A DNA stretch of 64,000 nucleotides from Paragonimus westermani (Eukaryota; Platyhelminthes; Trematoda; Plagiorchiida; Troglotrematidae). Below the pieces are notes generated by a model. The model did no database searches and was not told the origin of the DNA. It saw only the letters and a list, made by a program, of their open reading frames with translations. A program made the position numbers and the translations under genes. The DNA lies in assembly GCA_008508345.1 (NCBI GenBank), contig QNGE01001222.1, forward strand, positions 1 to 64,000. The letters run 5' to 3'. Position 1 is the first letter of the stretch, and each line of letters starts with the position of its first letter. This document shows, in pieces, positions 24,301 through 34,830 of the stretch.

Positions 24301-26885
24301 ACTGTGTAGTTTTACTGGGTTCTCATGCATAACGAACAGATGTGTATCATATCACTCCGACAAAGGGTTTCAGAACGCGTCTAACACACCATCAAATGTG
24401 TTCGACTTTTCATCCTAACACGCTGTTGCCCTTGACTTTTACACCTTTGACAAAGTCACTCTAAATTATGCTTCTGGCCGACCTAAGGTCGGTCAATTGT
24501 GGCATTCATTGTCCCTTTCTCACACAAGCAAGCGCTGCCATTGAGTGCGCTAAAATCTACCTCATCAGTGCTTCAATCGTATTAGTACATTCGCAACCAG
24601 TCGTACAGCAATTAAATTCTCCAACTGCGGCTAAACTTTTGTAAACTGAAGGGCTTTCGTTGCGTTATTTTAATTAGACAAGTTTGCAGGTTCCGACGAG
24701 TGCCGAAGGTGATAACTGATTCTTGTTTTCTGAGATTCCTATCTGCACTCGATGACTTGAGTTGGCACACCCCAAACACTCAACAGTGTAACCATCCGGG
24801 ACTAGAACCACTGAAAAACTGACCTGTTCAAATAAATCATGAGGCAAACTTTTAAATCCAACAAGTAACAAAAATATCGTGTTTGAAAACATAAAAACGT
24901 TTTCTTGGAAGGCTGATGATTATGACCAAAGTACACATTACATTAATATAAGTATTTGTTGAAGGAGATGGATGAACTACCTTAATAAAACCAGTAGTGG
25001 ACAATTTAGCGGAAACCTCTGTGTATTTGTCACAGGTTTCCTAGATGATCTTAGGAAAGCTTTAATTATAAGCAAAACTTTAAATCAACTGACTCGGTAG
25101 CCTTACGTTTGTTAGGGAGCCCCACATTTTCTGTCTGAATCTGCCTACCTCCTCGAGAAAACGATTTACTCAATCAGATTTGGCAGAACTGTCGAAAGGT
25201 AACTCTCGCTACATTTTTTGCCCGTCTGATCCTCATCTCGCCATGATAATTGGTGGATTGTTGATCTTAACTACTAGTTTTAGTGGTTATCCTTCGATAT
25301 ACTGATTCGACAACGCCTGTAGCTCACCATGTACCATATAAATACCCTGTAATTTTCCCCTTGACAGACTTTTGGAGCGGAACCAAATTTGCCTTTCGCA
25401 TTCGTCTTTCGGTTTGCCTTAGGTGTAATTAAGGGGGGCAGTCTTGTTATTGTCGGGAGCAAGATTTTCCATTCTGTTTGTTGCGAGGAGGAGAAGCTGA
25501 TTTCTATCAGGTGCATTACTGTGCCGAGAACGAACTGGAATATTTTTTCAAAGGATCACGAAGAAATTTAGGTGAGATACAATTTAGAGCTTTAAATTCG
25601 TTACGCTTTTTTCAACAAAATTATCCGTTGATTGCTATCGAAAACTCGAAAGTAATCAATCGGTAAGTTTTAGGAGAGTGTGTCGACAACCTGCAGTAGA
25701 CTCACAGCCGAAACAATCACGGTTTGAAAATAACTGAATAACTTCTCAAGAAAACAGCAACCAAGTCTTTTGCATTTACACACCAAAAAGGTAGGCACAT
25801 AAACTTCCACATGCTAACAATAAACAAAGGCACAAGGGGCAGGCAAGTGAAATTTAGCAAGGACAAACGATCTATATCCACCAAAACCGCCTACCGGAAA
25901 ACTGCAATTCAATTAAGAAATATGATCTTTGTATCACGTGTCAAACAAAATTGTTAAAACAGAAATTGGTGAAACATTCACTGCAGAATCTATAACATAC
26001 CTCCAGTGTATGGTTTAGTATTACAGATGGCAAGTTTCTCAATTATCAATAAAGGCAGACCAATGTTTTGGATTGTATGAGAAGGTCTAAATCCAGTGTT
26101 TCAGCAGAGATGTTTCACAACCCATTGACATTGGCAAACCGGATACAAATTTTTACTCAGCTTCAACCCCGGCTTTACAAATTATGCACTCAGAGAAGAC
26201 AAAACCATACTCGTTTTAAGGTTGAATTAAACTGGCAGTAAACCGCCAATTTAGATTTTAATCTTTAACAGTGCAATACAATGCAATTGGCGTTTAATGG
26301 TCTGAGTTACTGCGATTTTCCTGTTCCTCTCTTTTGAGCTGGTTATAGAGATTTCTCATCTAAAGCTCACTATACCCTTGCGGACTCACGGCGCGCTAAC
26401 CGCGAGTAATCCCAACTGCTGAGAAAAAGAAACTATATTGTGATGAATGGTGGCAAACCCAGTCACGACTGTGAAATGAAAGCCTGTTCTTCTGCCGAAC
26501 GGGCTGGTCGAAAAGTCCGCCAGCCTCTGAAAGCTGCAGTCAACTAAGAGTGGTGTCCGGTTTATCTAAATCAAATCCTGGACCATTAAACGGCAATCAA
26601 CAAGTTTCTGAACACGTCTACTAAACTACACGATTTTAACCGCGATCTTGCGGTTTCCTACAAAGTTAAAGGGGCTGTCACAGCCTCTCTCATTGAGCTA
26701 ACTTGAGCATCGCTCTTCAAATGACTTAACTGGGAGTTTAGGATTGTTAAGTATACACCGTAGGGAGTCACTGATGTATTACTATCTTTGATGCTGATAG
26801 ATTCGTTCGGGCATAATATGAAGACAGTTGCCACATGAGAACGTGGTCTGGAGTTCAAATCTTGTGCGTAACAAGATGATGCAAC
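21301..26885. other. No recognisable gene or element
   Basis: Short chance ORFs only. A small perfect palindrome, CCGACC-TAA-GGTCGG, lies near 24,479-24,493. No gene or transposon domains are recognised. Confidence 0.45.
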
Positions 26886-26983
26886 ATCGATAAACAGAGT
26901 GAGAATAACACAACGTTACGAGCAAGTTGTCATACTCTACGTTTCAACCACCTCGTGTGGCCTACCTCAGAAGTGTTGAAACC
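26886..26983 (+). repeat. Dispersed repeat R1, copy 3 (core only)
   Basis: This holds the R1 core: GAGAATAACACAACGTTACG, then CTACGTTTCAACCACCT and a CCTACCTCAG segment ending near AAGTGTTGAAACC. The upstream half seen at 5.64 and 54.5 kb is missing. Confidence 0.75.
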
Positions 26984-27055
26984 ATCGTTCGGTCTCAGGA
27001 AGAGCGAAGCCTGAGTCTAGCGCTCTGTCGCAATGGGTATTCGTTAGTTCATTGA

Positions 27056-27070
27056 ATATATATATATATA
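27056..27070. repeat. (TA)n microsatellite
   Basis: Uninterrupted alternating TA, 15 bp. Confidence 0.9.
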
Positions 27071-27361
27071 ACAGCCTCGAACGTTCTGGTAATAATCTCG
27101 GGCTGTAAAATAGCGTCGAGGAGAGATTTTTCACCTGTTCTGTTGAAAGTCACAACAAAAGGACACAGTGTGCTGTTCAGCATCAACTTGCATTCATTTT
27201 GAGCCCGGCGTGATTCGGATATCAGGTGGTTGCTTGCATGAATTGACAAAATGAAGACAGGCGGTCACGTGTGAGATAGCGAAACCAATCGATCAGTACC
27301 AAATAGCTCTGTTTAAATCATTCACTAAACCAAAGCAGTCCTAAGAGTCTTGGAGTCACGC

Positions 27362-27694
27362 ATGCCAAAAACCAAGACAAAGCGACCACCTGGACCATAC
27401 GCACTGTTTGTGCGTTCAAGGAAAAATCTTTACACTGGCCCCTTAGCCGCCTTCGCCAAAAAATGCGCTACAGAGTGGCGCAAGCTGTCTGAAAAGGAGA
27501 GAGAAATATTCCGTCGGAAAGCTGACTCACTGAAGAAGCAAGCTGGCCGAGATAAACTCAATGTTCCGTACTTGGATTTTGTCAACACAACCTACGAATG
27601 TCTCAGACGTAACCATCCAAGTTGGACTGCTAAGCGTGTACGAGAACAGTTGATGAAAAATTATCGTAAAAAGAAATGCAAATGTTCGAAGTGA
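27362..27694 (+). CDS. Small HMG-box protein, intronless
   Basis: The 110-codon frame begins at ATG 27,362 and ends in TGA. Residues 8-62 form a recognisable HMG box. The N-terminal signature RPPGPYALFVRSR gives the usual P-x-x-Y-x-x-F pattern. The central Trp is in ATEWRKLSEKEREIFRRKA (residues 36-54), where helix 2 and 3 residues normally lie. The protein is strongly basic and ends in a Lys/Cys tail (KKKCKCSK). The second half (YLDFVNTTYECLRR, then HPSWTAKRVREQL) is alpha-helical looking and might be a reduced second box. HMG boxes bend DNA, so a nuclear or mitochondrial DNA-binding role is expected, and a chromatin or transcription-factor-A-like role cannot be told apart. The lack of introns fits either a compact gene or a retrocopy. 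A CCAAT lies near 27,285 and an AATAAA at 27,880. Confidence 0.75.
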   Translation: MPKTKTKRPPGPYALFVRSRKNLYTGPLAAFAKKCATEWRKLSEKEREIFRRKADSLKKQAGRDKLNVPYLDFVNTTYECLRRNHPSWTAKRVREQLMKNYRKKKCKCSK

Positions 27695-27879
27695 ACAGAA
27701 ACAGCACAGATGAAAACCTTGACGGTAATTTACATCGGCTAAACCCGATAGGATGTCACCGTAAAACTAACTCAAGGGCTTTTGTAACTAACTATCATTA
27801 TGTACGCTTTCTTAGCTGAGGAACATACCTCTCAACCCCCCACTGTCTAACTGGAATCAGTAATGTACTTAAGTGAAGA

Positions 27880-27885
27880 AATAAA
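27880..27885 (+). terminator. Candidate polyadenylation signal of the HMG-box gene
   Basis: AATAAA lies 186 bp after the stop codon, which would give a short 3' UTR. It is the first canonical signal downstream. Confidence 0.5.
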
Positions 27886-29164
27886 CCGGCAACACTACCA
27901 TTTTACTGTTCTGCATCCGAATAGTAGAAATTGATATTCTGATATTATATCTGGAACATACGTTACAATTTAACTCATTCAGTAACCAGTTGCGCGAAAA
28001 AATGGTCTCATTATCTCATTAGATAGTGCTCAATAAGGTGTAGGGTTAATTATCATTTGCGATATAGGATAAACTTCAGGGATATTGCCCCAATTGTTAG
28101 ACCAATTTTCTTTTCATATGATTATACTGACTTCTATGCAAACGTGCTTCCAACAGATCAGTGCCCCGTGAGTATAAACTTGAATGCAAAGGATTGATCA
28201 GCTGTATTTTGCTGGTTATTCGCAATTTGCTGCAACCAGTGGTTACCACGAGGTCGCAGACTTAGTGGCGAAATGTTTAGAACCGAAATTTTGTACACCA
28301 TTAAAGTGAGGAATATATACATCTTTGTCATGTACTACTTTTATCGTCATGTTATGTAAAAGTCATGTGTATGTGAATTGTCCTGGCTGACTTTAGAAAC
28401 TGAACCCAGACTACCGACCTGATCCCTGCGTGGTAACTTACCTCTCTTGAAGTTGTTTGTCGTTGAGTTTACTTAACTACAGAATGTCTGTCCGACCAAT
28501 GTTATTCAGGAACATACACAGATGTTTAGCGGTTATGGCGTGTACTAGGTTTGATCAGTATATAACAGTGGTTCCGGAGTCGAAATTCAACATTGAAAAC
28601 CAGTTTAAATTGGAATCCAATCGATAATCTTAGTCATAAAATAGTTTAAATTGCAAATGCATTGCAACCATTTGCGTCTGAGTAAAAAATAATTGAGAAA
28701 TAGCAAATGTACCAAACTTGTATTATACTTGTATACTGACATCTAAAGTACCCACGAATCTTCGTATCAGCATCGTATATCGATTCATGTTAAGTAATGT
28801 CATTAAAGATGTAAGAAAAAAGTTGACACGCATTTGACTTTTGTGGTATAGTTTCGAGCATCCACAGTAGACCATAAATTCAAACGCCTTAAGCTTAGTC
28901 ATTTTTGACGTTGTGCTTCACTGTGTGCAAATCAGGCGACCAGTGAGTTCAGTGCTTATTTTTGCGTGTAACTGGTTGGCAGTTTGTTTATCTGCCCTTG
29001 CAAAGTCACCTCTATCTTATCCGCACACAGGTTTTTACGGATTATATCCGTATGATTACATGAGTACACATGTGGTAGTTTTGTTGTAGCTGTAATCTGG
29101 ATTTCAACATCACTGCGGATGAAAATTCCATCCTAAAAATTAGATTCACATTCTATCCGATGTG
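27886..29164. other. No recognisable gene or element
   Basis: AT-rich sequence without supported ORFs. The 5' boundary of the following non-LTR element is not sharp and could lie a little inside this stretch. Confidence 0.4.
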
Positions 29165-29865
29165 ACCAAACCCGCAACGTCTCTCTGTCGGCACACTGAA
29201 TGCAAACAGGAAGGAAGAACAGACGGGTTTCGTGCAGGATGGGCGTGTATTGATCAAATTTTTACTCTGTGCCAAATTCTCGAACAGCGTCATGTGTACC
29301 ACCGGCCACCAACTGCCGCATTGCTCGGCCATAAAGATGTTTAAGTGGTTCGATCTACATTTTAGACTTACTTAAAGGCAGAGGCGTAGCGACCAAGTAT
29401 ATGAACATACTGTCAACGCCTTAGTCCCATGCTTCGGCCCAGATCGGAGATTATGATGAACTGTCTAACAGTTTCCGTAACAAGGGTGGAGTACATCAGG
29501 GTTGTCCATTTTCATCACTTTTGTTTAATTTTGTCATGGAAAAAATAATGGAGGATTGTCCGCGGCACTCAAAAGATACCAGCGTGGAACTCCTACCTGG
29601 TGGAAGACGAAATGGTGTTGATTTTGCTGACGATGAGGTGATGCTGTTTGACACTTTCCAAACAGCACAGACAATGCTACAGGCTATTTTGCACTCTGCT
29701 AAATACTTTGAAATATGCTTTACAGTCTTGAAATGCAAAGCACTTCTGCATGACTGCTGCGATTATTTATAGTTAACGTTGGATAATGGAGTTGTGGTAG
29801 CTGTTTACCAGTGTGTTTACTTGTGAGATTGTGTCAGCGGCGACGAAAGTGTAGGAAATTAAACA
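29165..29865 (+). mobile_element. RTE-like non-LTR element, left part, interrupted by a Penelope-like insertion
   Basis: Reverse-transcriptase segments appear in order. GFRAGWACIDQIFTLCQILE lies near 29,230, KYMNILS near 29,395 and ELSNSF near 29,460. GGVHQGCPFSSLLFNFVMEK spans about 29,487-29,545. The catalytic box DFADDEVMLFDTFQTAQTML is at about 29,619-29,675, and FEICFTVLKCKALLHDC follows. LTLDNGVVVAVYQ leads into CVSGDESVGN, which ends at the insertion point. Frameshifts and stops show it is dead. The 5' portion (endonuclease) is absent, as is usual for truncated LINE copies. The continuation is found at 32,409. Confidence 0.85.
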
Positions 29866-30090
29866 TTTGACCTTGACCGTGTGACACAACACCCAGTCAA
29901 CGTCNTACATTCCTCCTCCGGTCTGTGCCGAACCACTTATCCTGTGAAGTCTAGTAGTAGCCACTGTCATTCGTTAACAGTCAGCCTCTGTTTATGCGGT
30001 TTGTCTTGTGATGCCTTGATGAAAACCTACGTTATTGTATTGACTTGAGAAAGAATTATCGAAAACAATTGTTCGTCACATCGTTACTTC
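29866..30090 (+). repeat. 5' terminal repeat of the plus-strand Penelope-like element
   Basis: This direct repeat of 32,205-32,408 includes an extra stretch of about 13 bases containing an N at 29,905, after GTCAACGTC. It otherwise keeps the GGTTT...AAACC hairpin arms and AACAATTGTT. The downstream coding frame starts 8 bases after it. Confidence 0.85.
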
Positions 30091-30097
30091 TGATCTC

Positions 30098-32258
30098 ATG
30101 GGATTTTTCCAACAGTTACGTGAATCCAAGGACCAACTGGTCATCAAGGAGCTTAACGGATATATTAGCATCAGCACCAGGCTTGCAAAAACGAATGTTT
30201 TGATGTACTTTCTGAGGAAGTGCATCGAGCGTGATGTCTAACCGAAACTTTACTGGAACGCCTTTCGTAGATGTCGTATTCGGCCGGATACGATATCACT
30301 GAAACGTCACACCCTCAATCAGTTAGATACAGCGCGGTCCATCTCAGCAGAAATGGAGGGGAATCTCGGTCAACGGCAAGTTGCAATGGACAGTGTGACA
30401 ATGGAAGAACGTCATACTTTTGAGATATACGTGAACAAAATAATATCCAAACAGACCAGAAGGAAGCAATTACAACTTGACCGGGGACTCAGCGATGTGA
30501 AACCTCAGTCACAATTCCCAAGAAACCCGGAACGGTACGTTCATAATTCATCCAAGGTTGTAGTTGACGATACTTTGCTCAAAATATTATCGTTAGGGCC
30601 TAAATTTTGCTGTTCACGCCGTAAAGATGATCAGTTAGAGATCGAAATTCAATTTGAGAATCTATTCAACCGAACGCTCCATCTGAGTGCCTCGTCTGAT
30701 GCCAATCTTCAACAGTTCAAATCCGAGTTGATCAGTAACTGTTACAAGTATCGCCAATCAACTATATCTCATAAGGGCCCGATAACCCGGAAGCATCTGG
30801 ATGCTCTAAGAATTTTACGTACACGTGATGACATTTTACTCACTCGGCCAGACAAAGGCGCCGAGATTGTGATCCTGAATAAATCTGAATATACTGAGAA
30901 AATGCTATCGATACTTTCAGATAATAGCAAATTCATGAAGACGGAAAATGAGAAAGACAAGACGGAATTTGTTGAAAATCAATTTACCAATTCCTTGAAA
31001 AGGCTAATGAAACACGGTCGTATCACGCAAACTCAGTTTGACCAGTTGAAACCAACTGGATCCATCATCCCACGTCTATATGGATTGCCAAAAACCACAA
31101 AAGTGGTTGTCCGTTTAGGCCAATGCTTGATATGTGCAATTCACCGTATCATGCCACTGCCAAGTGGTTGGCGAAAATACTAGAACCTATACGACGGAAA
31201 TTGTGCCCATATGTCTCCGTGACACATTTGAGTTTGTGGATTCTGTGAGGGATATTGATGTCAAACGCCGTTACATGGGCTCCCTTGATGTCACTTCGCT
31301 CTTCACAAATGTTCCGGGGGTGGAGAAAATTAGCTTTTTGTGTGATCAGATAGAACAACCTAAAAGCCTGTTTGGACTACAAAAATCACAATTGAAAGAA
31401 TTACTTTCGCGGTGTACCCTTAACGTTCAGTTCATGTTCAGTGGCGAACTATATCGACAGTCGGATGGAGTAGCAATGGGATCCACTTCACGTCCACTAC
31501 TGGCAGATGCATTCATGGGTAAATTAGAATCCCAACTCCAGCCAACCATTCAGAGTCTCCACATGTACCGCCGATTCGTAGACGACATTTGTTGTCACAC
31601 AGTCAAGAGATGGGTTAACAACGATCCTTCGGGTTTTAATACAGCACATGCTACACTGCACCTTACCTTAGAGGAAGATGAGGAATCTAACAACGAGTTC
31701 CATTTCTTAGACGTCAAATTGACCAGACGTCCAGACGATATTCTGAGTAGGTCGGTATATCGTAAACCCACATGGACAGAACAATACACAAACTTCAACA
31801 GCTTTGTGCCTCTCAAACAGAAACGAAATCTAGCTCAATGCCTGGCAACTAGAGCAAGAAAGATTTGCTCAGATGACGCAATTGAGCGGGAATTGAAAAC
31901 GGTTGAAAATCTATTGAGATAAAACGGTTATCCGGAACAATTCATCAATTCAAGTATGAAGGCCAAAATTCTGCGTGAGGTGCTGCCCACAGCTGAAAAG
32001 AAGGCCGTGTTTATAAAGCTTCCGTTTAAAGGGGATGCTGTAGCAGATAGGTTCAACCGGTGCATGTACCGGTCACTTAGACGCACCTTCCCAGCGGCGA
32101 CCTCACGAAGTTGGTGCACAACGATGCCGATGTTAAGATCGAGCCTGAAAGACAAGCTATCAGTCCACGATCAATCGATGCTCGTGTATTCATTTTCATT
32201 CGAACTTGACCGTGTGACACAACACCCAGTCAACGTCCGGTCTGGGCCGAACCAATAG
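30098..32258 (+). pseudogene. Penelope-like reverse transcriptase, broken and lacking GIY-YIG
   Basis: The frame opens at ATG 30,098 (MGFFQQLRESKDQ) and shows an N-terminal region of about 145 residues that the minus-strand copy has lost. It is broken by an in-frame TAA at 30,239. Single-base losses lie near 31,092 and 31,212. A cluster near 31,590-31,640 sums to minus 3 and restores the frame. Another TAA at 31,920 replaces a Glu codon of the intact copy. The catalytic box reads FVDD, followed directly by the indel cluster. After LVYSFS near 32,195 the sequence jumps to LDRVTQHPVNV, so the residues equivalent to about 551-670 of the intact protein, the whole GIY-YIG region, are absent. It cannot encode a working full protein. 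Confidence 0.88.
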
Positions 32259-32408
32259 TCGTGTGAAGTTTAGCAGTAGCCACTGTCATTCGATAACAGT
32301 CAGCCTCTGTTTATGCGGTTTGTCTCATGACGCCTTGATGAAAACCTATGTAATTGTATTGACTTGAGAAAGAATTATCGAAAACAATTGTTCGTCACAT
32401 CGTTACTT
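32205..32408 (+). repeat. 3' terminal repeat of the plus-strand Penelope-like element
   Basis: It begins CTTGACCGTGTGACACAACA and ends at CATCGTTACTT before host sequence resumes. It is nearly identical to the 5' unit apart from the 13-base insertion there. Confidence 0.85.
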
Positions 32409-33470
32409 CAGAAGTGCTTATCTCCAAGGCTAACGCAGTAGTCGTCAACCTAGGACATCTTTGATGACAAGGAGACACCACTGTTGCTCAAGGGTCACGT
32501 TTTGAAGGTGACTGTTGTATCTCTATTCGGGTTCAATCAGCAGTGAGCCTCACGGGCAATAACAACGGTGACTCAGTACTATATACACTATTGTCCCATT
32601 TACAAGCGGTGGCGTCGTTTTTAAGTGCGTGAACAAATGAGCCGTTGGTCGTTGAAGGCACGGCCAATCAGAACGCAGCTTGAGCCTTGGTACGAGTGTG
32701 GGGCACGCAGGCGGCCTTGACGCGCATACAACAGTGACAGTTGTAACGCGGCGTGCTGTTGACGCCATTGTGGTCTTCGTTTGTGTAAGTCGTGTGCATG
32801 TCTTACTGGGCCTTTGGCTCACGTTTGTTTCTGTTATCTCCTTTTACAGGAATATCGTTGGAACCCCGTACTTCTGAGGAACGCTGTCCCCTGGTGTCTC
32901 CACGTTGCACAAAGTGGGTTTACGGGTGTATCGGGTACACGAAGCCAGAACGTCCGGCTTGCCTGTTACACAGTGAGGGCCGTTTCATTCTACGGTCGAG
33001 AATCTTGGTTGCCGGTAGTAGGGCACGTGTACTTGAACATAGATTTGTGCATGCGGTCGCTCGCATTTAGTGGCGCCAAAGAGCAAACAAGACGTCGGAA
33101 AGCGAGTATTTAGTAGTGGTTGCAATGCGAGTTCTTTCGTTCCATCCTTAAATGTTCACATAATTAGATGGCTAGGTCATAAACTAAGGAGATCAGCCAG
33201 TCGTCCACCATGCCGAACCCTCTTCCGACGCTTCGGCTGATTGACGTAACGTGTGAGATGGACAAATGATGATCTGGCGTAGGGAACTGGGGCCGTTCAC
33301 CAAGAGGCTGATCACTTATAGGTCGGGTGCCTTTTCCATGCCGCCGCCCTCTCAACTTGCAGATGCTGCGTTTGGAGACATTAGGTGACATGGTGGTTAG
33401 TCAGGCTCAGTGGCGTGAAGGTCGTCGCTGACTGGCTAGGTTGTTTGTGATGTATTTGCACTGCGTAAGG
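32409..33470 (+). mobile_element. RTE-like non-LTR element, right part after the Penelope-like insertion
   Basis: The frame resumes with SEVLISKANAVVVNLGHL, which lines up with GARISRAGEVFANLGYLW of the element at 63.6 kb. Further on, TVRAVSFYGRESWLPVVG lies near 32,962-33,015. SSFVPSLNV then IIRWLGHKLRRSASRPPCRT follow (33,130-33,225). GQMMIWRRELGPFTKRLITY lies near 33,260-33,320, then LETLGDMVVSQAQWRE near 33,370-33,420. All are C-terminal LINE segments shared with the right-edge copy. The stretch 32,535-32,955 does not fit the family and seems foreign. The 3' region is homologous to the tail of the 63 kb copy up to GGGCAGTG near 33,478. Confidence 0.8.
32535..32955 (+). repeat. Dispersed repeat R3, copy 1 (inside the non-LTR relic)
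   Basis: It shares CGTTTGTGTAA followed by TTACTGGGCCTTTGGC, an upstream ACG.GCTGCTGT patch and a downstream CCGGCTTGC.TGTTAC patch with 36,240-36,470 on the opposite strand. It separates two parts of the non-LTR protein, so it is either a separate insertion or rearranged sequence. Its type is unknown. Confidence 0.55.
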
Positions 33471-33479
33471 CCGGGCAGT

Positions 33480-34479
33480 GACAGTCTTGCCGATGGTGCA
33501 TCACGTTCAGTTGTAGTTTGGTTGTTTGTTAGCAAAGTGTAGGCAACGTGAAGTCTGATGTTTGAATATAGAGTTAGCTATTTTAAGTAGCCTCGTCCCT
33601 TCCGCTCCTCTCCTTTTCCCTCTCTCTTCCCTTAGAAGTTTTGTTTCTTCCTTCATGGCTATGTGCCCGTTAAACATCATTAGTAACTGCTGGAGTATTG
33701 CTGCTTATGATGGTTTTGATGGTGATGGGTGTGTCAGTGCCTTACGTCCGTGGAAAAGTATATACAAACATGAAATTTTCAAAACGCTGTCGGGCAAAAT
33801 TTTTAATGAATAACTTCAGGATATCATTGTGGAAAAACCTTCCGGAATATGACGTTTTTCTATTTCTCGCTGTGGAGGAGGATAACGTAATCGCAGTTAA
33901 TCTCGTTTATGAACCTCCTACTAATAAAATCCTTATGTATAAAGTTTAGGATCGCGACTGACTTCAGTCGGAATCGACAGATCGCTGTTCGGTCAGCTGG
34001 AACAGAATGATGAACCCATCAACACAGGTCGGATGCACTCAGTCGTACACATCCCTTAGTTATTCTTTCATGTGTGTCGTCAGATCAGTTACCTCTCTAA
34101 CGTCGTATCCAGTGTGTGATGTGTCCCGGTATTGATACGCCTTTTACCTGCATTTCATATGCTGACGTGAATCATAAAAACAGTTGTGCTTATCCAATTA
34201 ACGTCCAGTACAACGCCTAACAGGGACGGTCAAGCACACTCTGAATTGGACCGCTTGACGAAGTGCCTGCAAGAAAGGCCTGACATGACCCGTGGCTTCA
34301 TTTCTGTCAGCAACGTTAGTATTGCTGTTACTAACCCTACCTACTTCATGGTTTGGCATGGTTTGTGTTCATGAACACTGCAAGAACTACTCAGGTTTTT
34401 TTACATAACTCTACGTGATGTATCAACAGGAATGATTATCCACTGCTGCGCAGCATGCTTCCTTGGGGCCGCCACGCAA
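33480..34479. other. No recognisable gene; possible LINE 3' tail
   Basis: A TGATGGTTTTGATGGTGATG run near 33,705-33,728 resembles the short tandem tails that end RTE-type elements. It could mark the 3' terminus of the preceding relic. A pyrimidine-rich tract is at about 33,590-33,640. No gene is supported. Confidence 0.3.
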
Positions 34480-34830
34480 ACTAAACAGTACGCAGTTCTA
34501 CGGTTAGCATCATTGATCCCAAGACTCGTACAGCTTCATCCAGCAAACAAATTACAGGTCAAGGATTAGTCTCACGTCAACCCATTCGTCTGTCATACCA
34601 CGCAAACCCCACTGTCGCAGTTGGTGATTCGTAACCGCAGAGTCATTTATGTTGCGCCATCCGGATTTTGATAAGCCCACATGAATGGTTTTCAAATTTC
34701 TGTTATTCTCATGTATTCGATACATGTCATGCACGCATTTTTATTGAAGTCATCAACCTTCTGATTTTAAGTAACCTTTACATCAATAGAAGTGGTGTTC
34801 ACGCTTTTTTCAAATTACTTAACGATGCAT
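34480..34830 (+). repeat. Dispersed repeat R2, copy 2
   Basis: The same ordered patches as at 11,920-12,310 are present, including CAAGGATTAGTCTCACGTCA and GGATTTTGATAAGCCCACAT. Divergence is substantial. Confidence 0.6.

Larger units (their letters stand above)
29866..32408 (+). mobile_element. Penelope-like retroelement, both terminal repeats present, internally deleted
   Basis: The element is flanked by direct terminal repeats (29,866-30,090 and 32,205-32,408) that also match the repeat at 13,644-13,857. The interior encodes a reverse transcriptase closely similar to the minus-strand copy. It sits inside a non-LTR element: host sequence ends AAATTAAACA on the left and resumes CAGAAGTGC on the right, matching the uninterrupted relative at 63.6 kb. 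The two sides share only CA, so any target duplication is tiny or eroded. Confidence 0.88.
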
